Positions 1 to 8,589 are shown, counted from the first letter of the stretch. The stretch is 64,000 nucleotides of DNA from CAVSJJ01 sp963771015 (GCA_963771015.1 CAVYRN010000009.1:620001-684000), one strand, 5' to 3'. Made by a program: numbers and translations. The notes: generated by a model not told the origin, from the sequence alone.

Positions 1-137
1 GCGACGACGTCGTCGCCGGTGAGGCGGGGAAGCTCACCCTCCCGGGCGCGGTGCGCGGCATACGACTGGTCGTCGTCGATTCCGGCGAGCAGGACCGGAC
101 CGGCGCTGACGAGGAGCTCGGCAGGAGGCGAGATCAT
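1..137 (-). CDS. Oxidoreductase, N-terminal start only (cut by window edge)
   Basis: Only the first 45 codons are present; the gene runs off the left edge. The ATG at 137 overlaps the stop of the ferric-reductase-like gene (ATGA at 137-134), so the two are translationally coupled. The visible protein begins MISPPAELLVSAGPVLLAG and shows no diagnostic motif. In other actinobacteria, ferric-reductase-like plus ApbE clusters are often followed by a NADH:quinone oxidoreductase 51-kDa/RnfC-like flavoprotein, and that is the likeliest identity. This is inference from context, because the FMN- and NAD-binding motifs would lie outside the window. Confidence 0.55.
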   Translation of the reverse strand, partial: MISPPAELLVSAGPVLLAGIDDDQSYAAHRAREGELPRLTGDDVV

Positions 138-685
138 GCGCGGCTCCCGGTGGATGCCGCGCGGACACTGACGCCGATCCGCGCGAGGGTGGCCAGGCCG
201 ACCGCACCGACGCAGCTCAGGGTCAGCAGGACCGACCATCGCTGGCTGGAGTCGGTGCCGATGCCGACCCCATGGACGACGGCCACGCCGAAGACGGCGT
301 AGCTGAGCAGGTGAACGGCACGCCAGGCCGTCGTCGGCATCCGGTCACGTAGCAGTGAGGTGACGACGATGAGGCCGATGAGGTCGAGGGCGAGGGTGCC
401 GAGGCTGAGGTAGAACGGCTTGTAGGTCGCGCCGAAGGGGACGAGGGCCTGCCACCAGGTGATGTCGACGTACTCGTCGACGACGGCGGTCGTCGCGTGC
501 CCGATGAGCAGTACGGTGCCGATGCCGGCGAGCGAGCGATGCACGCCCTGGGTGACGAACCGCGGCCACAGCGGGCTGAACTTGCGCCCGGTCGAGAGCA
601 CCCCGAGGACGGTCACCAGGGTGAAGACGATGAGCAGCACGATGCCCGTCCCGCGGTTGAGGTACCACAGCAGGGGAGAGGTCAC
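134..685 (-). CDS. Ferric-reductase-like transmembrane protein (heme b type)
   Basis: Predicted 183-residue integral membrane protein with about five hydrophobic segments (roughly residues 8-30, 48-68, 88-112, 120-142, 150-170). His49, His63, His125 and His138 lie in or beside these segments, the arrangement expected for two heme b groups in ferric reductase-like/cytochrome b561-type domains. It probably carries electrons across the membrane between the flavoprotein encoded to its left and an outer acceptor. The GTG start at 685 is chosen because it overlaps the apbE stop (GTGA). A longer frame reaching 820 would overlap apbE by 139 bases and add Arg/Pro-rich sequence of no family. No soluble FAD/NAD reductase domain is fused to it. 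Confidence 0.8.
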   Translation of the reverse strand: MTSPLLWYLNRGTGIVLLIVFTLVTVLGVLSTGRKFSPLWPRFVTQGVHRSLAGIGTVLLIGHATTAVVDEYVDITWWQALVPFGATYKPFYLSLGTLALDLIGLIVVTSLLRDRMPTTAWRAVHLLSYAVFGVAVVHGVGIGTDSSQRWSVLLTLSCVGAVGLATLARIGVSVRAASTGSRA

Positions 686-1698
686 GACGTCCTCCGAGGG
701 TCGAGGTGGGTGTGGTCGTGGTCGGTGGTCTCGACGCCGGAGGCCAGCCAGGCCGGCGTCCGGACGGTCCGTCCGTCGGCGGTCGCGAGCAGGGCGGCGA
801 CATCGTGGTCGACCAGCCACTCGTATGCCGCCTCACCGAGGACGAGCGCCGCGGTGCTGGCCGTGTTGGCGGCGGCGCACGTGTGGCCGAGCGCCGTCAC
901 GGTCGCCCAGGGCCCGCTGGCAGGCAGTCCGGTGCGTGGGTCGAGGAGGTGGTGCCACTGCCGACCCCCGCGAGTCCATCGACGAGCGGTGACCGACGAG
1001 GTGGCCAGGCCACCGTCGCGCAGGTCGACGGTCGCGATGAGCCGGTCCTTGTCGAGGTCACTGGGTGAGTGTGCGACGGAGACCGGCCAGGTGTCGGTGC
1101 CGTCGGCGGTGACGACCCGGACGTCGCCGCCGACGCTGGACACGATCCCGGTGTCGAGGCGCCCGGCGACGGTGAGGGCCACGAGGTCGGAGGCGAAGGC
1201 CTTGCCCGTCGCGCCGAGGTCGATGGTCACCCCCTCGGGCAGGACGACTCGGTCGTCGACGACGTCGACGAGCCGCCAGTCCGGCCGGGTCCGGGGGAGG
1301 GCCACCGGCGTCGGGTCGGCCTCGGGGACGAGGGTGAACGTGCGGTCGTAGCCGCTGGCGACGAGGAGCGAGCCGAGCGTGGGGTCGACGAGCCCGTCGG
1401 TCTCCCGGGCCGCCTCGAGGGCGACCCGGAGGGCTCCGGCCAGGATCGGGGAGACGGTGTGGACGCCGGGTCGGCCGCCGAGCGACATGAGCTCGCTGTC
1501 CTCGCGGAACCGGCTGTACGCGCGGTCGACCTCGTCGAGGATGTCGGCGGCCATGCCTGCGGCAGCGGTGACGAGGTCGGGATCGGTGACCCGGAGGTGG
1601 ACGTAGGTGCCGAGGGCCCGCCACGTGGCAGTACCGAGCTCACGGTCGATCCCCAGCCGGGGGTGGACCATGGCGGACTGGGTGACGGGGGCGGTCAT
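682..1698 (-). CDS. apbE: FAD:protein FMN transferase (ApbE family)
   Basis: A 338-residue protein of the ApbE/FMN transferase family, which uses FAD to attach FMN to a Ser/Thr of partner proteins on the outer face of the membrane. Family signatures are present in order: FREDSEL (64-70), GLVDPTLG (102-109), DLGATGKAFASD (160-171), GGDVR (190-194), ATSS (232-235) and HHLLDPRTG (249-257). No signal peptide is obvious at the ATG start, so targeting is unclear. The ATG at 1698 overlaps the stop of the upstream Ser-rich gene and the stop overlaps the ferric reductase GTG, so three or four genes form one coupled operon. No NqrC/RnfG-type FMN-acceptor domain is visible in the window; the acceptor may lie to the left. 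Confidence 0.92.
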   Translation of the reverse strand: MTAPVTQSAMVHPRLGIDRELGTATWRALGTYVHLRVTDPDLVTAAAGMAADILDEVDRAYSRFREDSELMSLGGRPGVHTVSPILAGALRVALEAARETDGLVDPTLGSLLVASGYDRTFTLVPEADPTPVALPRTRPDWRLVDVVDDRVVLPEGVTIDLGATGKAFASDLVALTVAGRLDTGIVSSVGGDVRVVTADGTDTWPVSVAHSPSDLDKDRLIATVDLRDGGLATSSVTARRWTRGGRQWHHLLDPRTGLPASGPWATVTALGHTCAAANTASTAALVLGEAAYEWLVDHDVAALLATADGRTVRTPAWLASGVETTDHDHTHLDPRRTS

Positions 1699-2135
1699 GA
1701 GCCGGTGCTCGGCGCGGGCGGCGGGGGCGGCGGGGGAGCCGGCCGGCTGGTCGAGCGGGACGAGCCGCCCGAGCTGGACCCCGAGCTCGAGGAGCCGGAG
1801 GAGCTCGAGTAGCCGCCGACCCGGGCGCTGCCGGATCCGGACGCCGACACGATGGTGGGGGGGTCGACGATGCGCTTGGTCTTGCGCTTCTTCTGGACGA
1901 CGACCGGGTGGGCCTTGGCCCAGTCGACGAGCTGCTTGTGGTAGGCCTCGGCCGCGACCCGGTCGGCCGCTGCCTTCTGCTGCGCCTTGGCGAGGTTCTG
2001 GGCCTCCTGCTGGGTGGCGACGGCCGCGGCGGCGACGCCCGTTCCGGCTGCGGTTGCGGCGGCGAGACCGGTCGACAGCACGGCCAGCACCGCCCGGGAG
2101 CGGTTGCGCTGGGAGGTGGCGAGGAGTGGTCGCAC
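1695..2135 (-). CDS. Secreted Ser-rich hypothetical protein, first gene of the apbE operon
   Basis: A 146-residue protein starting at GTG 2135, with AGGAG 7 bases upstream on the minus strand. It has a basic N-terminus and an Ala-rich hydrophobic stretch (about residues 13-40, signal peptide or anchor). A Lys/Ala/Gln-rich helical region of about 50 residues follows, then a low-complexity Gly/Ser tail and a Pro-rich run. No family is recognised. Its stop overlaps the apbE start, so it belongs to the redox operon. It might be a surface-anchored partner of the electron-transfer proteins or an ApbE substrate, but no canonical flavinylation motif is visible. Function unknown. Confidence 0.6.
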   Translation of the reverse strand: MRPLLATSQRNRSRAVLAVLSTGLAAATAAGTGVAAAAVATQQEAQNLAKAQQKAAADRVAAEAYHKQLVDWAKAHPVVVQKKRKTKRIVDPPTIVSASGSGSARVGGYSSSSGSSSSGSSSGGSSRSTSRPAPPPPPPPAPSTGS

Positions 2136-2224
2136 GAGAGGGCTCCTGACAGTCCGGGTCCGGCACAGGGCCGGTTGACCCGATCAGCGTGGCGCAGGCT
2201 GCCCCAAGGCGACGTCAGGTGAGC

Positions 2225-2268
2225 GTTAAGCCTCTCTTAGGAGAGCGGCCGTTCCTTAACACAGTGTT
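2225..2268. promoter_or_regulatory. Candidate operator between divergent secreted-protein genes
   Basis: This lies in the 248-base gap between the apbE operon and the gene at 2384. GTTAAG (2225-2230) and CTTAAC (2255-2260) are exact inverted repeats, a second dyad AACAC-A-GTGTT spans 2258-2268, and a CTCT/AGAG dyad sits between them. The AT-rich, repeat-containing block stands out from its surroundings. It could bind the OmpR-type response regulator encoded at 4085-4771, but nothing in the sequence proves which protein binds. Confidence 0.4.
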
Positions 2269-2383
2269 GAGGTCCACAAGAGGCCGCCTTGAGGCACCGC
2301 GGCGCAGGGTGGGGCCCACGATCAACCGCGCATGCCGTCCACCCCCGGCCCGGCACGTGAGTCCCACAACGAGGAGGCACCCT

Positions 2384-2752
2384 GTGTCGCTGACGACGAC
2401 CATCACCCTTGGCACCGCACTTGGCGGAGCCGCAGCCGTCGCGATCTACGCTGCCGTCGCCCCGGCCGTCGCCCCGGCCTCGGCGACCCAGCAGGTCTCG
2501 GTCCAGGCGGTCCCGACGCCGACGAAGACCGTCCTGGCGCCCTGCGCCAAGGGGGCAGAGCTCGAGAAGGGCGTCTGCGTCACCCATGTCCCCGGCCCGG
2601 TCATCGTCGCGGCTCCGCCGGCCGCCTCGGGATCGACGTCCGGGCCGACGTCCACCAGCCGCGCGACCTCGGCTGCCACGACGGAGCCGCAGGACCACGA
2701 GAGTGACCACGAGAGCGAGCCCGGCGACGATGGTCCCGGCCACGACGACTGA
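2384..2752 (+). CDS. Small secreted Pro/Thr/Ser-rich hypothetical protein
   Basis: A 122-residue protein. The GTG at 2384 is preceded by GAGGAGG (2371-2377), which fixes the start; the longer frame from 2189 is Arg-rich and lacks a ribosome site. The N-terminus has a hydrophobic segment (residues 6-30) acting as signal peptide or anchor. A Val/Pro/Thr region follows containing two cysteines about a dozen residues apart (in the APCAKG and GVCVT stretches), and the tail is acidic with His, Asp and Glu. No known family. It is transcribed away from the apbE operon and towards the sensor kinase gene. Confidence 0.55.
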   Translation: MSLTTTITLGTALGGAAAVAIYAAVAPAVAPASATQQVSVQAVPTPTKTVLAPCAKGAELEKGVCVTHVPGPVIVAAPPAASGSTSGPTSTSRATSAATTEPQDHESDHESEPGDDGPGHDD

Positions 2753-2791
2753 GCGCGTGCCCCACGCCATCTCATGGTGAGTCGTGCGGGG

Positions 2792-4081
2792 TCAGCCTCG
2801 CGCGAGCGCCAGGCGGACATGAACGGCGAGGCCACCGAGGACCGACCGGTCCAGGGTGACCTCGCCGTTCGCCGACTCCGCGAGCCGGCGAACGATGTCG
2901 AGGCCGAGGCCGGTCGAGCCGCTGCCGCTCGCCCCGCGGCGCAGCGCCAGGTCGGTGACGCCCTCCAGACCCGGCCCGCCGTCCGCGACGGTGAGGACGG
3001 CATTGGTCCCGTCCTCGGCAAGGCCCACCGACAGCGCCGAGCCCTCCGGGGTGTGGGCGAAGACGTTGTCGAGGAGGGTGTCGACCAGCTCGCGCACGTC
3101 AACGGCCGGGAGGCGGACCATCAGCGGTCCCACGGGCACGTGAAGGGAGACCTCACGGCCCTGGTCCTCGGCGAGCGGCCGCCAGAACTCGACGCGGTCG
3201 GTGACGACCCGGACGGCGTCGGCCGCCTCGGGCAGCGCCTCGCGCACGCTGCGCCGGGCCTCGCGGACGACGGCGTCGATGCTGCGCTGCAGGTGGTCGA
3301 CGTGGTCGCGGAGCCGGTCGGCGAGGTCGGGGTCGGACACGAGATCGGTGTCGAGGCGCAGCGCCGTGACCGGCGTGCGGAGCCGGTGGCCGAGGTCGGC
3401 GACGTTCTCCCGTTCGTCGGCGACGAGCTGCTCGATGCGGTCCGCGAGCAGGTTCAGGGCCTCGGCGAGCTCGACGGTCTCGCGCGTTCCCTCGGGGCGG
3501 GCGCGCGCGGCGAGGTCACCGGCTCGCAACCGGTGGGCGATGTCGGCGAGCCGGATGACCGGCGTGCTGACGCGGCCGCCGAGGCCGCGGGCAATGGTCA
3601 CCGAGAGCACGACGATGAGTGTCCCCAGGCCGATGATCGTCGCCCAGGCCTGGTTGACACCCGCGCGCAGGGAGGCGGAAGGGACGGTCGTCGTGACGAC
3701 GGAGATTCCCTCGGCGGTCGTGACGGGGACGACGATCTGGACGCCTTCGGCGGTCTGGTCCGTGAAGGCGGTGAGGCTCTCTCGCGCCTGGATCACGGCC
3801 GCCTGGGAGGGAGCGGTCGCCGCGTCGGACCCGTAGGCTTCGCCGCCCGCGGTGACGACGGTGACCCGGGCCCCCTCGCTGACGAAGAGGTCGACGGTGT
3901 TCTCGAGGCTGTTGGTCGGCACCGTGGCGACGACTGTCGCGACGCCCTGCACGAGCTGACGCGCCTGGTTGATGGCGCGGTCCTCGGCGAGGTTGGCGAC
4001 GAGGAGGCACAGGGGCACGATGAACGCGACGACGACCGCCGAGGTCGTCGCTCCCACGAGCAGCGTGATGCGACGGCGCAC
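2792..4081 (-). CDS. Two-component sensor histidine kinase
   Basis: A 429-residue membrane kinase. Order of parts: TM1 (about 6-28), an extracytoplasmic sensor region (about 30-142), TM2 (about 146-166), HAMP (about 167-220), a HisKA H-box with the phospho-acceptor His232 in DLGHRLRTP, and a HATPase domain with N-box Asn339, G1 DGGPG (367-371) and G2 STGLGLDIV (389-397). It starts 3 bases after the stop of the response regulator, so the two form one operon. The signal sensed is not evident, and the sensor region has no recognised PAS or CACHE motif. Targets may include the neighbouring secreted-protein and apbE genes (inference). Confidence 0.92.
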   Translation of the reverse strand: MRRRITLLVGATTSAVVVAFIVPLCLLVANLAEDRAINQARQLVQGVATVVATVPTNSLENTVDLFVSEGARVTVVTAGGEAYGSDAATAPSQAAVIQARESLTAFTDQTAEGVQIVVPVTTAEGISVVTTTVPSASLRAGVNQAWATIIGLGTLIVVLSVTIARGLGGRVSTPVIRLADIAHRLRAGDLAARARPEGTRETVELAEALNLLADRIEQLVADERENVADLGHRLRTPVTALRLDTDLVSDPDLADRLRDHVDHLQRSIDAVVREARRSVREALPEAADAVRVVTDRVEFWRPLAEDQGREVSLHVPVGPLMVRLPAVDVRELVDTLLDNVFAHTPEGSALSVGLAEDGTNAVLTVADGGPGLEGVTDLALRRGASGSGSTGLGLDIVRRLAESANGEVTLDRSVLGGLAVHVRLALARG

Positions 4082-4084
4082 GGG

Positions 4085-4771
4085 TCAGCCGCCGGGCTTC
4101 TCGCCGAGCCGCACGCCGACCCCGCGGACGCTGTGGAGGTAGACCGGCTCGTTCGCGCTCTCGCCGAGCTTGCGACGCAGCCACGACAGGTGGACGTCGA
4201 CGGTGCGCTCGCCGCCGCCATAGACCTGCTGCCAGACCTCGGCGAGGATCTCGCGCTTGGTCACGACCTCCCCGGCCCGGCCCGCCAGCAGGGCCAGCAG
4301 GTCGAACTCCTTGCGGGACAGGTCGAGCGGCTCGCCGTGGAGGAACGCCTGTCGGCTCGTCGGCTCGACGCGCAGCTCGCCGATGACGATGGCGTCGTCG
4401 ACGGTGTCGGCCCGAACGCGGCGGAGCACCGCCCGGATCCGCGCCTGCAGCTGGTCGCTCGTGAACGGCTTGAGGACGTAGTCGTCGGCACCGGCATCGA
4501 GGGCGGCGACGACCGACGGGTCGTCGTCGCGGGCGGTGACGATGATGACCGGGGTCTCGCGGACGGCGCGGAGCATCCGCAGGACCTCGTGGCCGTCGAG
4601 ATCGGGGAGCCCCAGGTCGAGCAGGACGAGGTCCGGCTGCTCGTCCACCGCCTGCTGCAGGCCCGGCATACCGGCCGGAGCGGTCGAGACGGCGTGGCCG
4701 TGGTCGGTGAGCGAGCGCACGAGGGACCGCCGGATGTCGGGGTCGTCCTCGATGACCAGTACGTGTGCCAC
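4085..4771 (-). CDS. OmpR-family two-component response regulator
   Basis: A 228-residue regulator. The receiver domain carries the acidic pocket near residues 9-10, phospho-acceptor Asp52 in VLLDLGLPD, Thr79 and Lys101. A C-terminal winged-helix DNA-binding domain of the OmpR/PhoB type covers about residues 130-225. The GTG at 4771 places the receiver core (HVLVIEDD) directly at the N-terminus; the longer frame to 4822 adds sequence no receiver carries. It is the cognate partner of the kinase just downstream and is divergent from a membrane-anchored secreted protein at 4843, a possible target. Confidence 0.92.
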   Translation of the reverse strand: MAHVLVIEDDPDIRRSLVRSLTDHGHAVSTAPAGMPGLQQAVDEQPDLVLLDLGLPDLDGHEVLRMLRAVRETPVIIVTARDDDPSVVAALDAGADDYVLKPFTSDQLQARIRAVLRRVRADTVDDAIVIGELRVEPTSRQAFLHGEPLDLSRKEFDLLALLAGRAGEVVTKREILAEVWQQVYGGGERTVDVHLSWLRRKLGESANEPVYLHSVRGVGVRLGEKPGG

Positions 4772-4842
4772 GGGCCAAACGGTACGGCAGCCCGCATGGA
4801 ACGGATGGCACGATGACACCACGCGGAACGAAGGAGTCGCTC

Positions 4843-5385
4843 GTGGAGACGCCCATGCGCAGACTGGCCATGGCCGGCCTGTGGGTGCTGGTCGTCACCG
4901 CCGTGGCCTCGCTGACGTGGTTCGTCATCGGCCGGGCGGGGCGCGAGGTCGGCGTCGCCCAGGTCGCCCTCCCCGCGGGGTCGACGGTCGTGGCCACCTC
5001 GGCCGCGCCGTCGCCATCGACCCGGGCGAAGCCGAGCCCGACCGAGAGCGACGAGCCGACCCCGACGAGGCGCCCGAGCACCCCGCCCCCGCCGCGGCAC
5101 ACGTCCTCCCCCTCTACGCCGAAGCCCCAACCGACGGTCAGCGCACCAGCGACGGTCCGGGCGACGTTCTCGACCAACGGGGGGACGGTCACCGCGTCCT
5201 GTACCGGCAGCACCGTCAAGCTCGTCTCGGCGACCCCCCGTGATGGGTACCGGCTGCACGAGCAGGTCGATGGGGGTGTCCTCGAGGTGAGCTTCACGTC
5301 CGGCTTCGGCGAGGGGGACGGCGACAACGAGGCGGTCGAGCTCCACATCGGATGCCAGGCGGGCGCTCCGGTCGAGTACCACTAG
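4843..5385 (+). CDS. Membrane-anchored hypothetical protein with Pro-rich stalk
   Basis: A 180-residue protein. The GTG at 4843 has AAGGAG 6 bases upstream (4831-4836) and is preferred over an ATG at 4813 that has no ribosome site. Layout: one TM helix (about residues 10-28), a Pro/Ser/Thr stalk (about 50-110), then a compact C-terminal domain of about 70 residues with two cysteines and a TFSTNGGTVTASC pattern suggestive of a small beta-sandwich. No named family. It is divergent from the response regulator, so it may be under that system. Probably displayed on the cell surface. Confidence 0.6.
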   Translation: METPMRRLAMAGLWVLVVTAVASLTWFVIGRAGREVGVAQVALPAGSTVVATSAAPSPSTRAKPSPTESDEPTPTRRPSTPPPPRHTSSPSTPKPQPTVSAPATVRATFSTNGGTVTASCTGSTVKLVSATPRDGYRLHEQVDGGVLEVSFTSGFGEGDGDNEAVELHIGCQAGAPVEYH

Positions 5386-5433
5386 CCTCGGCTGCGATGG
5401 CGAGGGTCGCCAGGCACTGCACGGAGGTTCCTC

Positions 5434-7086
5434 GTGGTCGATCTCGTCTTCTCGGGTGGTCCGGTCTTCACGGCCGGGGTGGTCCGGTCCCGGCCGACGG
5501 CCGTCGCGGTCAGCGACGGCCGGGTCGTCGCCGTCGGGCATGACGAGGTCCTCGACCTCGCCGGCCCGCGCACCGAGCGCGTGGACCTACGGGGCAAGCT
5601 GCTCGTGCCCGGTTTCCAGGACGCCCACGTCCACCCCGTCTGGGCCGGCGTCGACCTGCTCCGCTGCGACCTGTCCGACCTGAGCACCGCGACGGAGTAC
5701 CTCGAGCGGATCGGCGACTACGCCCGGGCGCATCCCGACGTCCCGTGGATCCTCGGTGCGGGGTGGTCGATGCCGGCGTTCCCCGGGGGGACCCCGACGG
5801 CGGCGGCTCTCGACGCGGTCGTCGGCGACCGGCCGGCCTACCTACCGAACCGGGACGGGCATGGCGGCTGGGTGAGCTCGGCCGCCCTGCGTCTGGCGGG
5901 CATCGACACCCACACCCCCGACCCGCCGGACGGACGCATCGAGCGGGACGCCGACGGGCGGCCCACCGGAACCCTCCACGAGGGTGCGATGGCCCTGGTG
6001 GGCCGGCTGGTGCCCGCAACGACCGATGAGGAGCAGCTCGCGGCCCTGCTGACGGCCCAGGCCCGGCTCCATGCGCTCGGCGTCACCTCCTGGCAGGACG
6101 CGATCATCGGCGACTACGGCGACGGCTGGGACCCGGCCGTGGCCTACCGCCTGGCCGAGGCCGCCGGGGACCTCACGGCCCGGGTCGTGGGCGCCCTCTG
6201 GTGGGACCGGCGTCGGGGGCTGGAGCAGATCCCCGAGATCATCGAGCGGCGCGAGGTGCTCACGAGCGACCGGTTCCGGCCGACGAGCGTCAAGATCATG
6301 CAGGACGGGGTGGCCGAGAACTTCACCGCCGCGATGACCGAGCCCTACTGCGACGGCCACGGGCACCGCACCGACAACGCCGGGATCTCCTTCGTCCCAC
6401 CGGAGGTGCTGCTACCCGCGGCCGCCGAGCTCGACGCCGCCGGCTTCCAGCTGCACTTCCACGCCATCGGAGACCGGGCCGTCCGGGAATGTCTCGACGC
6501 CGTCGAGCACGCGCTGGTGCGGAACGGCCGGCGCGACGCGAGGCATCACATCGCCCACCTCCAGGTGGTCCACCCCGACGACATCCACCGCTTCCGCGAC
6601 CTCGGCGTCGTCGCGACGATGCAGGCGTTCTGGGCGGCGCTGGAGCCCCAGATGGTCGAGCTGACCCTGCCTTTCCTCGGGACGGCACGGGGTGCGTGGC
6701 AGTACCCGTTCGGCGACCTCCACCGCTCCGGCGCGGTGCTCGCCGCGGGCAGCGACTGGGCGGTGTCGACGGCCGACCCGATGGCGGCGATCCACGTCGC
6801 CGTCAACCGGCAGATCCCGGAAGGGCACCGGGAGGACGGGAGCGACCACCCGGTCTTCCTGCCCGAGCAGCGGATCGATCTCGCGACCGCGCTGGCCGCC
6901 TACACGGCCGGGTCGGCCTACGTGAACCGCCTCGACGAGGCCGGGGCCATCGTCCCTGGGGCGCTCGCCGACCTGGCCGTCCTCGACCGCGACCCGTTCG
7001 CCGGCCCGAGCGACGAGATCGGCGCCACCCGCGTGCTCGAGACGTTCGTCGAGGGTCGGCGGGTCCACACCGCCGCCGACGCCTGA
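5434..7086 (+). CDS. Amidohydrolase, YtcJ-like (amidohydrolase family 3)
   Basis: A 550-residue metal-dependent hydrolase, normal length for the YtcJ-like group. The GTG start at 5434 has GGAGG at 5423-5427. The N-terminal beta-sandwich (LVFSGGPVFT) is followed by the first metal motif DAHVHP with His65 and His67. Later come HFHAIGD and HIAHLQ histidines, a GSDWAVS motif with the catalytic Asp, and a C-terminal return to the sandwich (PGALADLAVLDRDPF). Such enzymes hydrolyse amides or esters, but the substrate cannot be read from sequence. It stands alone before the degV-plsY pair. Confidence 0.85.
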   Translation: MVDLVFSGGPVFTAGVVRSRPTAVAVSDGRVVAVGHDEVLDLAGPRTERVDLRGKLLVPGFQDAHVHPVWAGVDLLRCDLSDLSTATEYLERIGDYARAHPDVPWILGAGWSMPAFPGGTPTAAALDAVVGDRPAYLPNRDGHGGWVSSAALRLAGIDTHTPDPPDGRIERDADGRPTGTLHEGAMALVGRLVPATTDEEQLAALLTAQARLHALGVTSWQDAIIGDYGDGWDPAVAYRLAEAAGDLTARVVGALWWDRRRGLEQIPEIIERREVLTSDRFRPTSVKIMQDGVAENFTAAMTEPYCDGHGHRTDNAGISFVPPEVLLPAAAELDAAGFQLHFHAIGDRAVRECLDAVEHALVRNGRRDARHHIAHLQVVHPDDIHRFRDLGVVATMQAFWAALEPQMVELTLPFLGTARGAWQYPFGDLHRSGAVLAAGSDWAVSTADPMAAIHVAVNRQIPEGHREDGSDHPVFLPEQRIDLATALAAYTAGSAYVNRLDEAGAIVPGALADLAVLDRDPFAGPSDEIGATRVLETFVEGRRVHTAADA

Positions 7087-7105
7087 GCCCGGGCCCCGCG
7101 ACGGC

Positions 7106-7111
7106 TAGCCT
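7106..7111 (+). promoter_or_regulatory. -10 box of a leaderless promoter (degV-plsY)
   Basis: TAGCCT ends so that the seventh base after it is the G of the GTG at 7118. No Shine-Dalgarno is present. This is the spacing expected if transcription starts at the start codon. Confidence 0.6.
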
Positions 7112-7117
7112 GGCGTC

Positions 7118-7987
7118 GTGACCACCGCACTCGTCACCGACTCCACGGCCTACCTCGGGGCCGACCTGCTCCGAGCGCACGGCATCCGCGTCGTGCCGCT
7201 CCATGTCGTCGTCGGGGGCCGGGAGCGTGCCGAGGGCATCGATATCGACGCCGCCGAGGTGGCCGCCGCGCTGCGGGCCTTCACGCCCGTCTCGACGTCC
7301 CGGCCGTCCCCGCAGGCGGTCCTCGAGGTCTATGAGGCGGCCATCGCCGCGGGCGCCGATGCCATCGTCTCGGTCCACATCTCGGCCGACATGTCCTCGA
7401 CGGTCGGCTCGGCGCAGCTGGCCGCGAGCCATGCCTCCGTCCCGGTGACCGTCGTCGACTCCAGGACGATGGGCATGGCCATGGGGTATGCCGTGTGCGC
7501 CGGCGCCGAGGCGGCGGCCACCGGCGCCGCGCCCGAGGAGGTCGCGGCGCTCGTCGAGGCCCGGTCCAGCGCCTCGTCGGTCGTGTTCTACGTCGACACC
7601 CTCGAGCACCTCCGCCGCGGCGGCCGGATCGGGACCGCGGGTGCCCTGCTCGGCTCGGCGCTGGCCATCAAGCCCATCCTCGGCGTCTCCGACGGCCACA
7701 TCGTCCCGGTTGAGAAGGTCCGGACCGCCTCACGCGCCATCGCCCGCCTCGAGGAGCTGGCGCTCATCGCTGCGGCGTCGGCCCCGGAGGGTGCCGACGG
7801 GGTCGACATCGCGGTCCACCACCTCGACTCGGCCGACCGGGCCGAGGCGCTGGCCGACCGGCTCCGCGCGCGGACCACGGGGCTGCACGACCTGCGGGTC
7901 GTCGAGCTCGGCGCGGTCGTCGGCGCACACGTCGGCCCCGGCACCCTGGCGGTGGCCGTCTGCCCCCGGGTGGGCGCCCCGTCGTGA
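7118..7987 (+). CDS. DegV family fatty-acid-binding protein
   Basis: A 289-residue DegV protein. Known members bind a fatty acid and some (FakB) present it to a fatty-acid kinase. It begins ALVTDSTAYL, the family N-terminal motif, and carries VSVHISADMSSTVGSA and EHLRRGGRIG, all typical. Length is normal. The last four bases (GTGA) are also the start of plsY, so it is coupled to phospholipid synthesis; fatty-acid handling next to PlsY is biologically sensible. No FakA kinase is in the window. Confidence 0.9.
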   Translation: MTTALVTDSTAYLGADLLRAHGIRVVPLHVVVGGRERAEGIDIDAAEVAAALRAFTPVSTSRPSPQAVLEVYEAAIAAGADAIVSVHISADMSSTVGSAQLAASHASVPVTVVDSRTMGMAMGYAVCAGAEAAATGAAPEEVAALVEARSSASSVVFYVDTLEHLRRGGRIGTAGALLGSALAIKPILGVSDGHIVPVEKVRTASRAIARLEELALIAAASAPEGADGVDIAVHHLDSADRAEALADRLRARTTGLHDLRVVELGAVVGAHVGPGTLAVAVCPRVGAPS

Positions 7988-8589
7988 GCCGCGTCCTGGG
8001 CCTGGGCGTCCTCGCTGTCGTGTCCTTCCTCATCGGCTCGGTCAACCCGGCCAGCCTGCTCGCGCGGGCCTTCGGCAAGGACCTGCGCTCGAGCGGGTCC
8101 GGGAACCCGGGAGCCACGAACGCCGGGCGCGTGCTCGGGGTGCGGTGGGGTGTCGTGGTCGGGCTGCTCGACGTCCTCAAGGCCTATGTGCCCGCGGCTC
8201 TCGTTCTGTGGTGGCTGGGGCTGGGCTTCGCCCTCGTCGCCGGGATGTCCATCGTCCTCGGGCACATGTTCAGCCCGTTCCTGCGGGGCCACGGCGGTAA
8301 GGGGGTCGCCGCCGCGCTGGGGGCGATCCTCGCCGTCGCGCCATGGGTGGCGCTGGGGGCGGTCGTCATCTTCGGTGTCGTCGTCGCGGTCGTGCGCACC
8401 GTCGGCCGAGCGTCCGTGATCTCCTGTCTCGTCCTCGTCGCCGTCGGTGTCGCCGCCGGGCTGGGGGCGCCGCCGGCGTCGGCGGTCATGGAGCCCGTCA
8501 CGGGTGGCTGGCTTGCGGCGCTCGGGGCACTCGTCATCTCGCGGCACCACCGCAACATCCGCTCCTGGGTGGCCGTGCACGTCGGCTAG
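7984..8589 (+). CDS. plsY: Glycerol-3-phosphate acyltransferase PlsY
   Basis: A 201-residue polytopic membrane enzyme that moves an acyl group from acyl-phosphate to glycerol-3-phosphate, the first step of phospholipid synthesis. Family motifs are clear: SGNPGATNAGRV in the first cytosolic loop and GHMFSPFLRGHGGKGVA around the second. Five or more hydrophobic segments fit the fold. The GTG start is fixed by the 4-base overlap with degV. PlsY normally works with PlsX, which is not in this window. Confidence 0.95.
   Translation: MSRVLGLGVLAVVSFLIGSVNPASLLARAFGKDLRSSGSGNPGATNAGRVLGVRWGVVVGLLDVLKAYVPAALVLWWLGLGFALVAGMSIVLGHMFSPFLRGHGGKGVAAALGAILAVAPWVALGAVVIFGVVVAVVRTVGRASVISCLVLVAVGVAAGLGAPPASAVMEPVTGGWLAALGALVISRHHRNIRSWVAVHVG

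Noticed and set aside
2774..4816. 680-codon plus-strand open frame
   Set aside because: It is antisense to the kinase and response regulator, which have full family motifs; the frame is Asp/Gly/Arg-rich with no fold.
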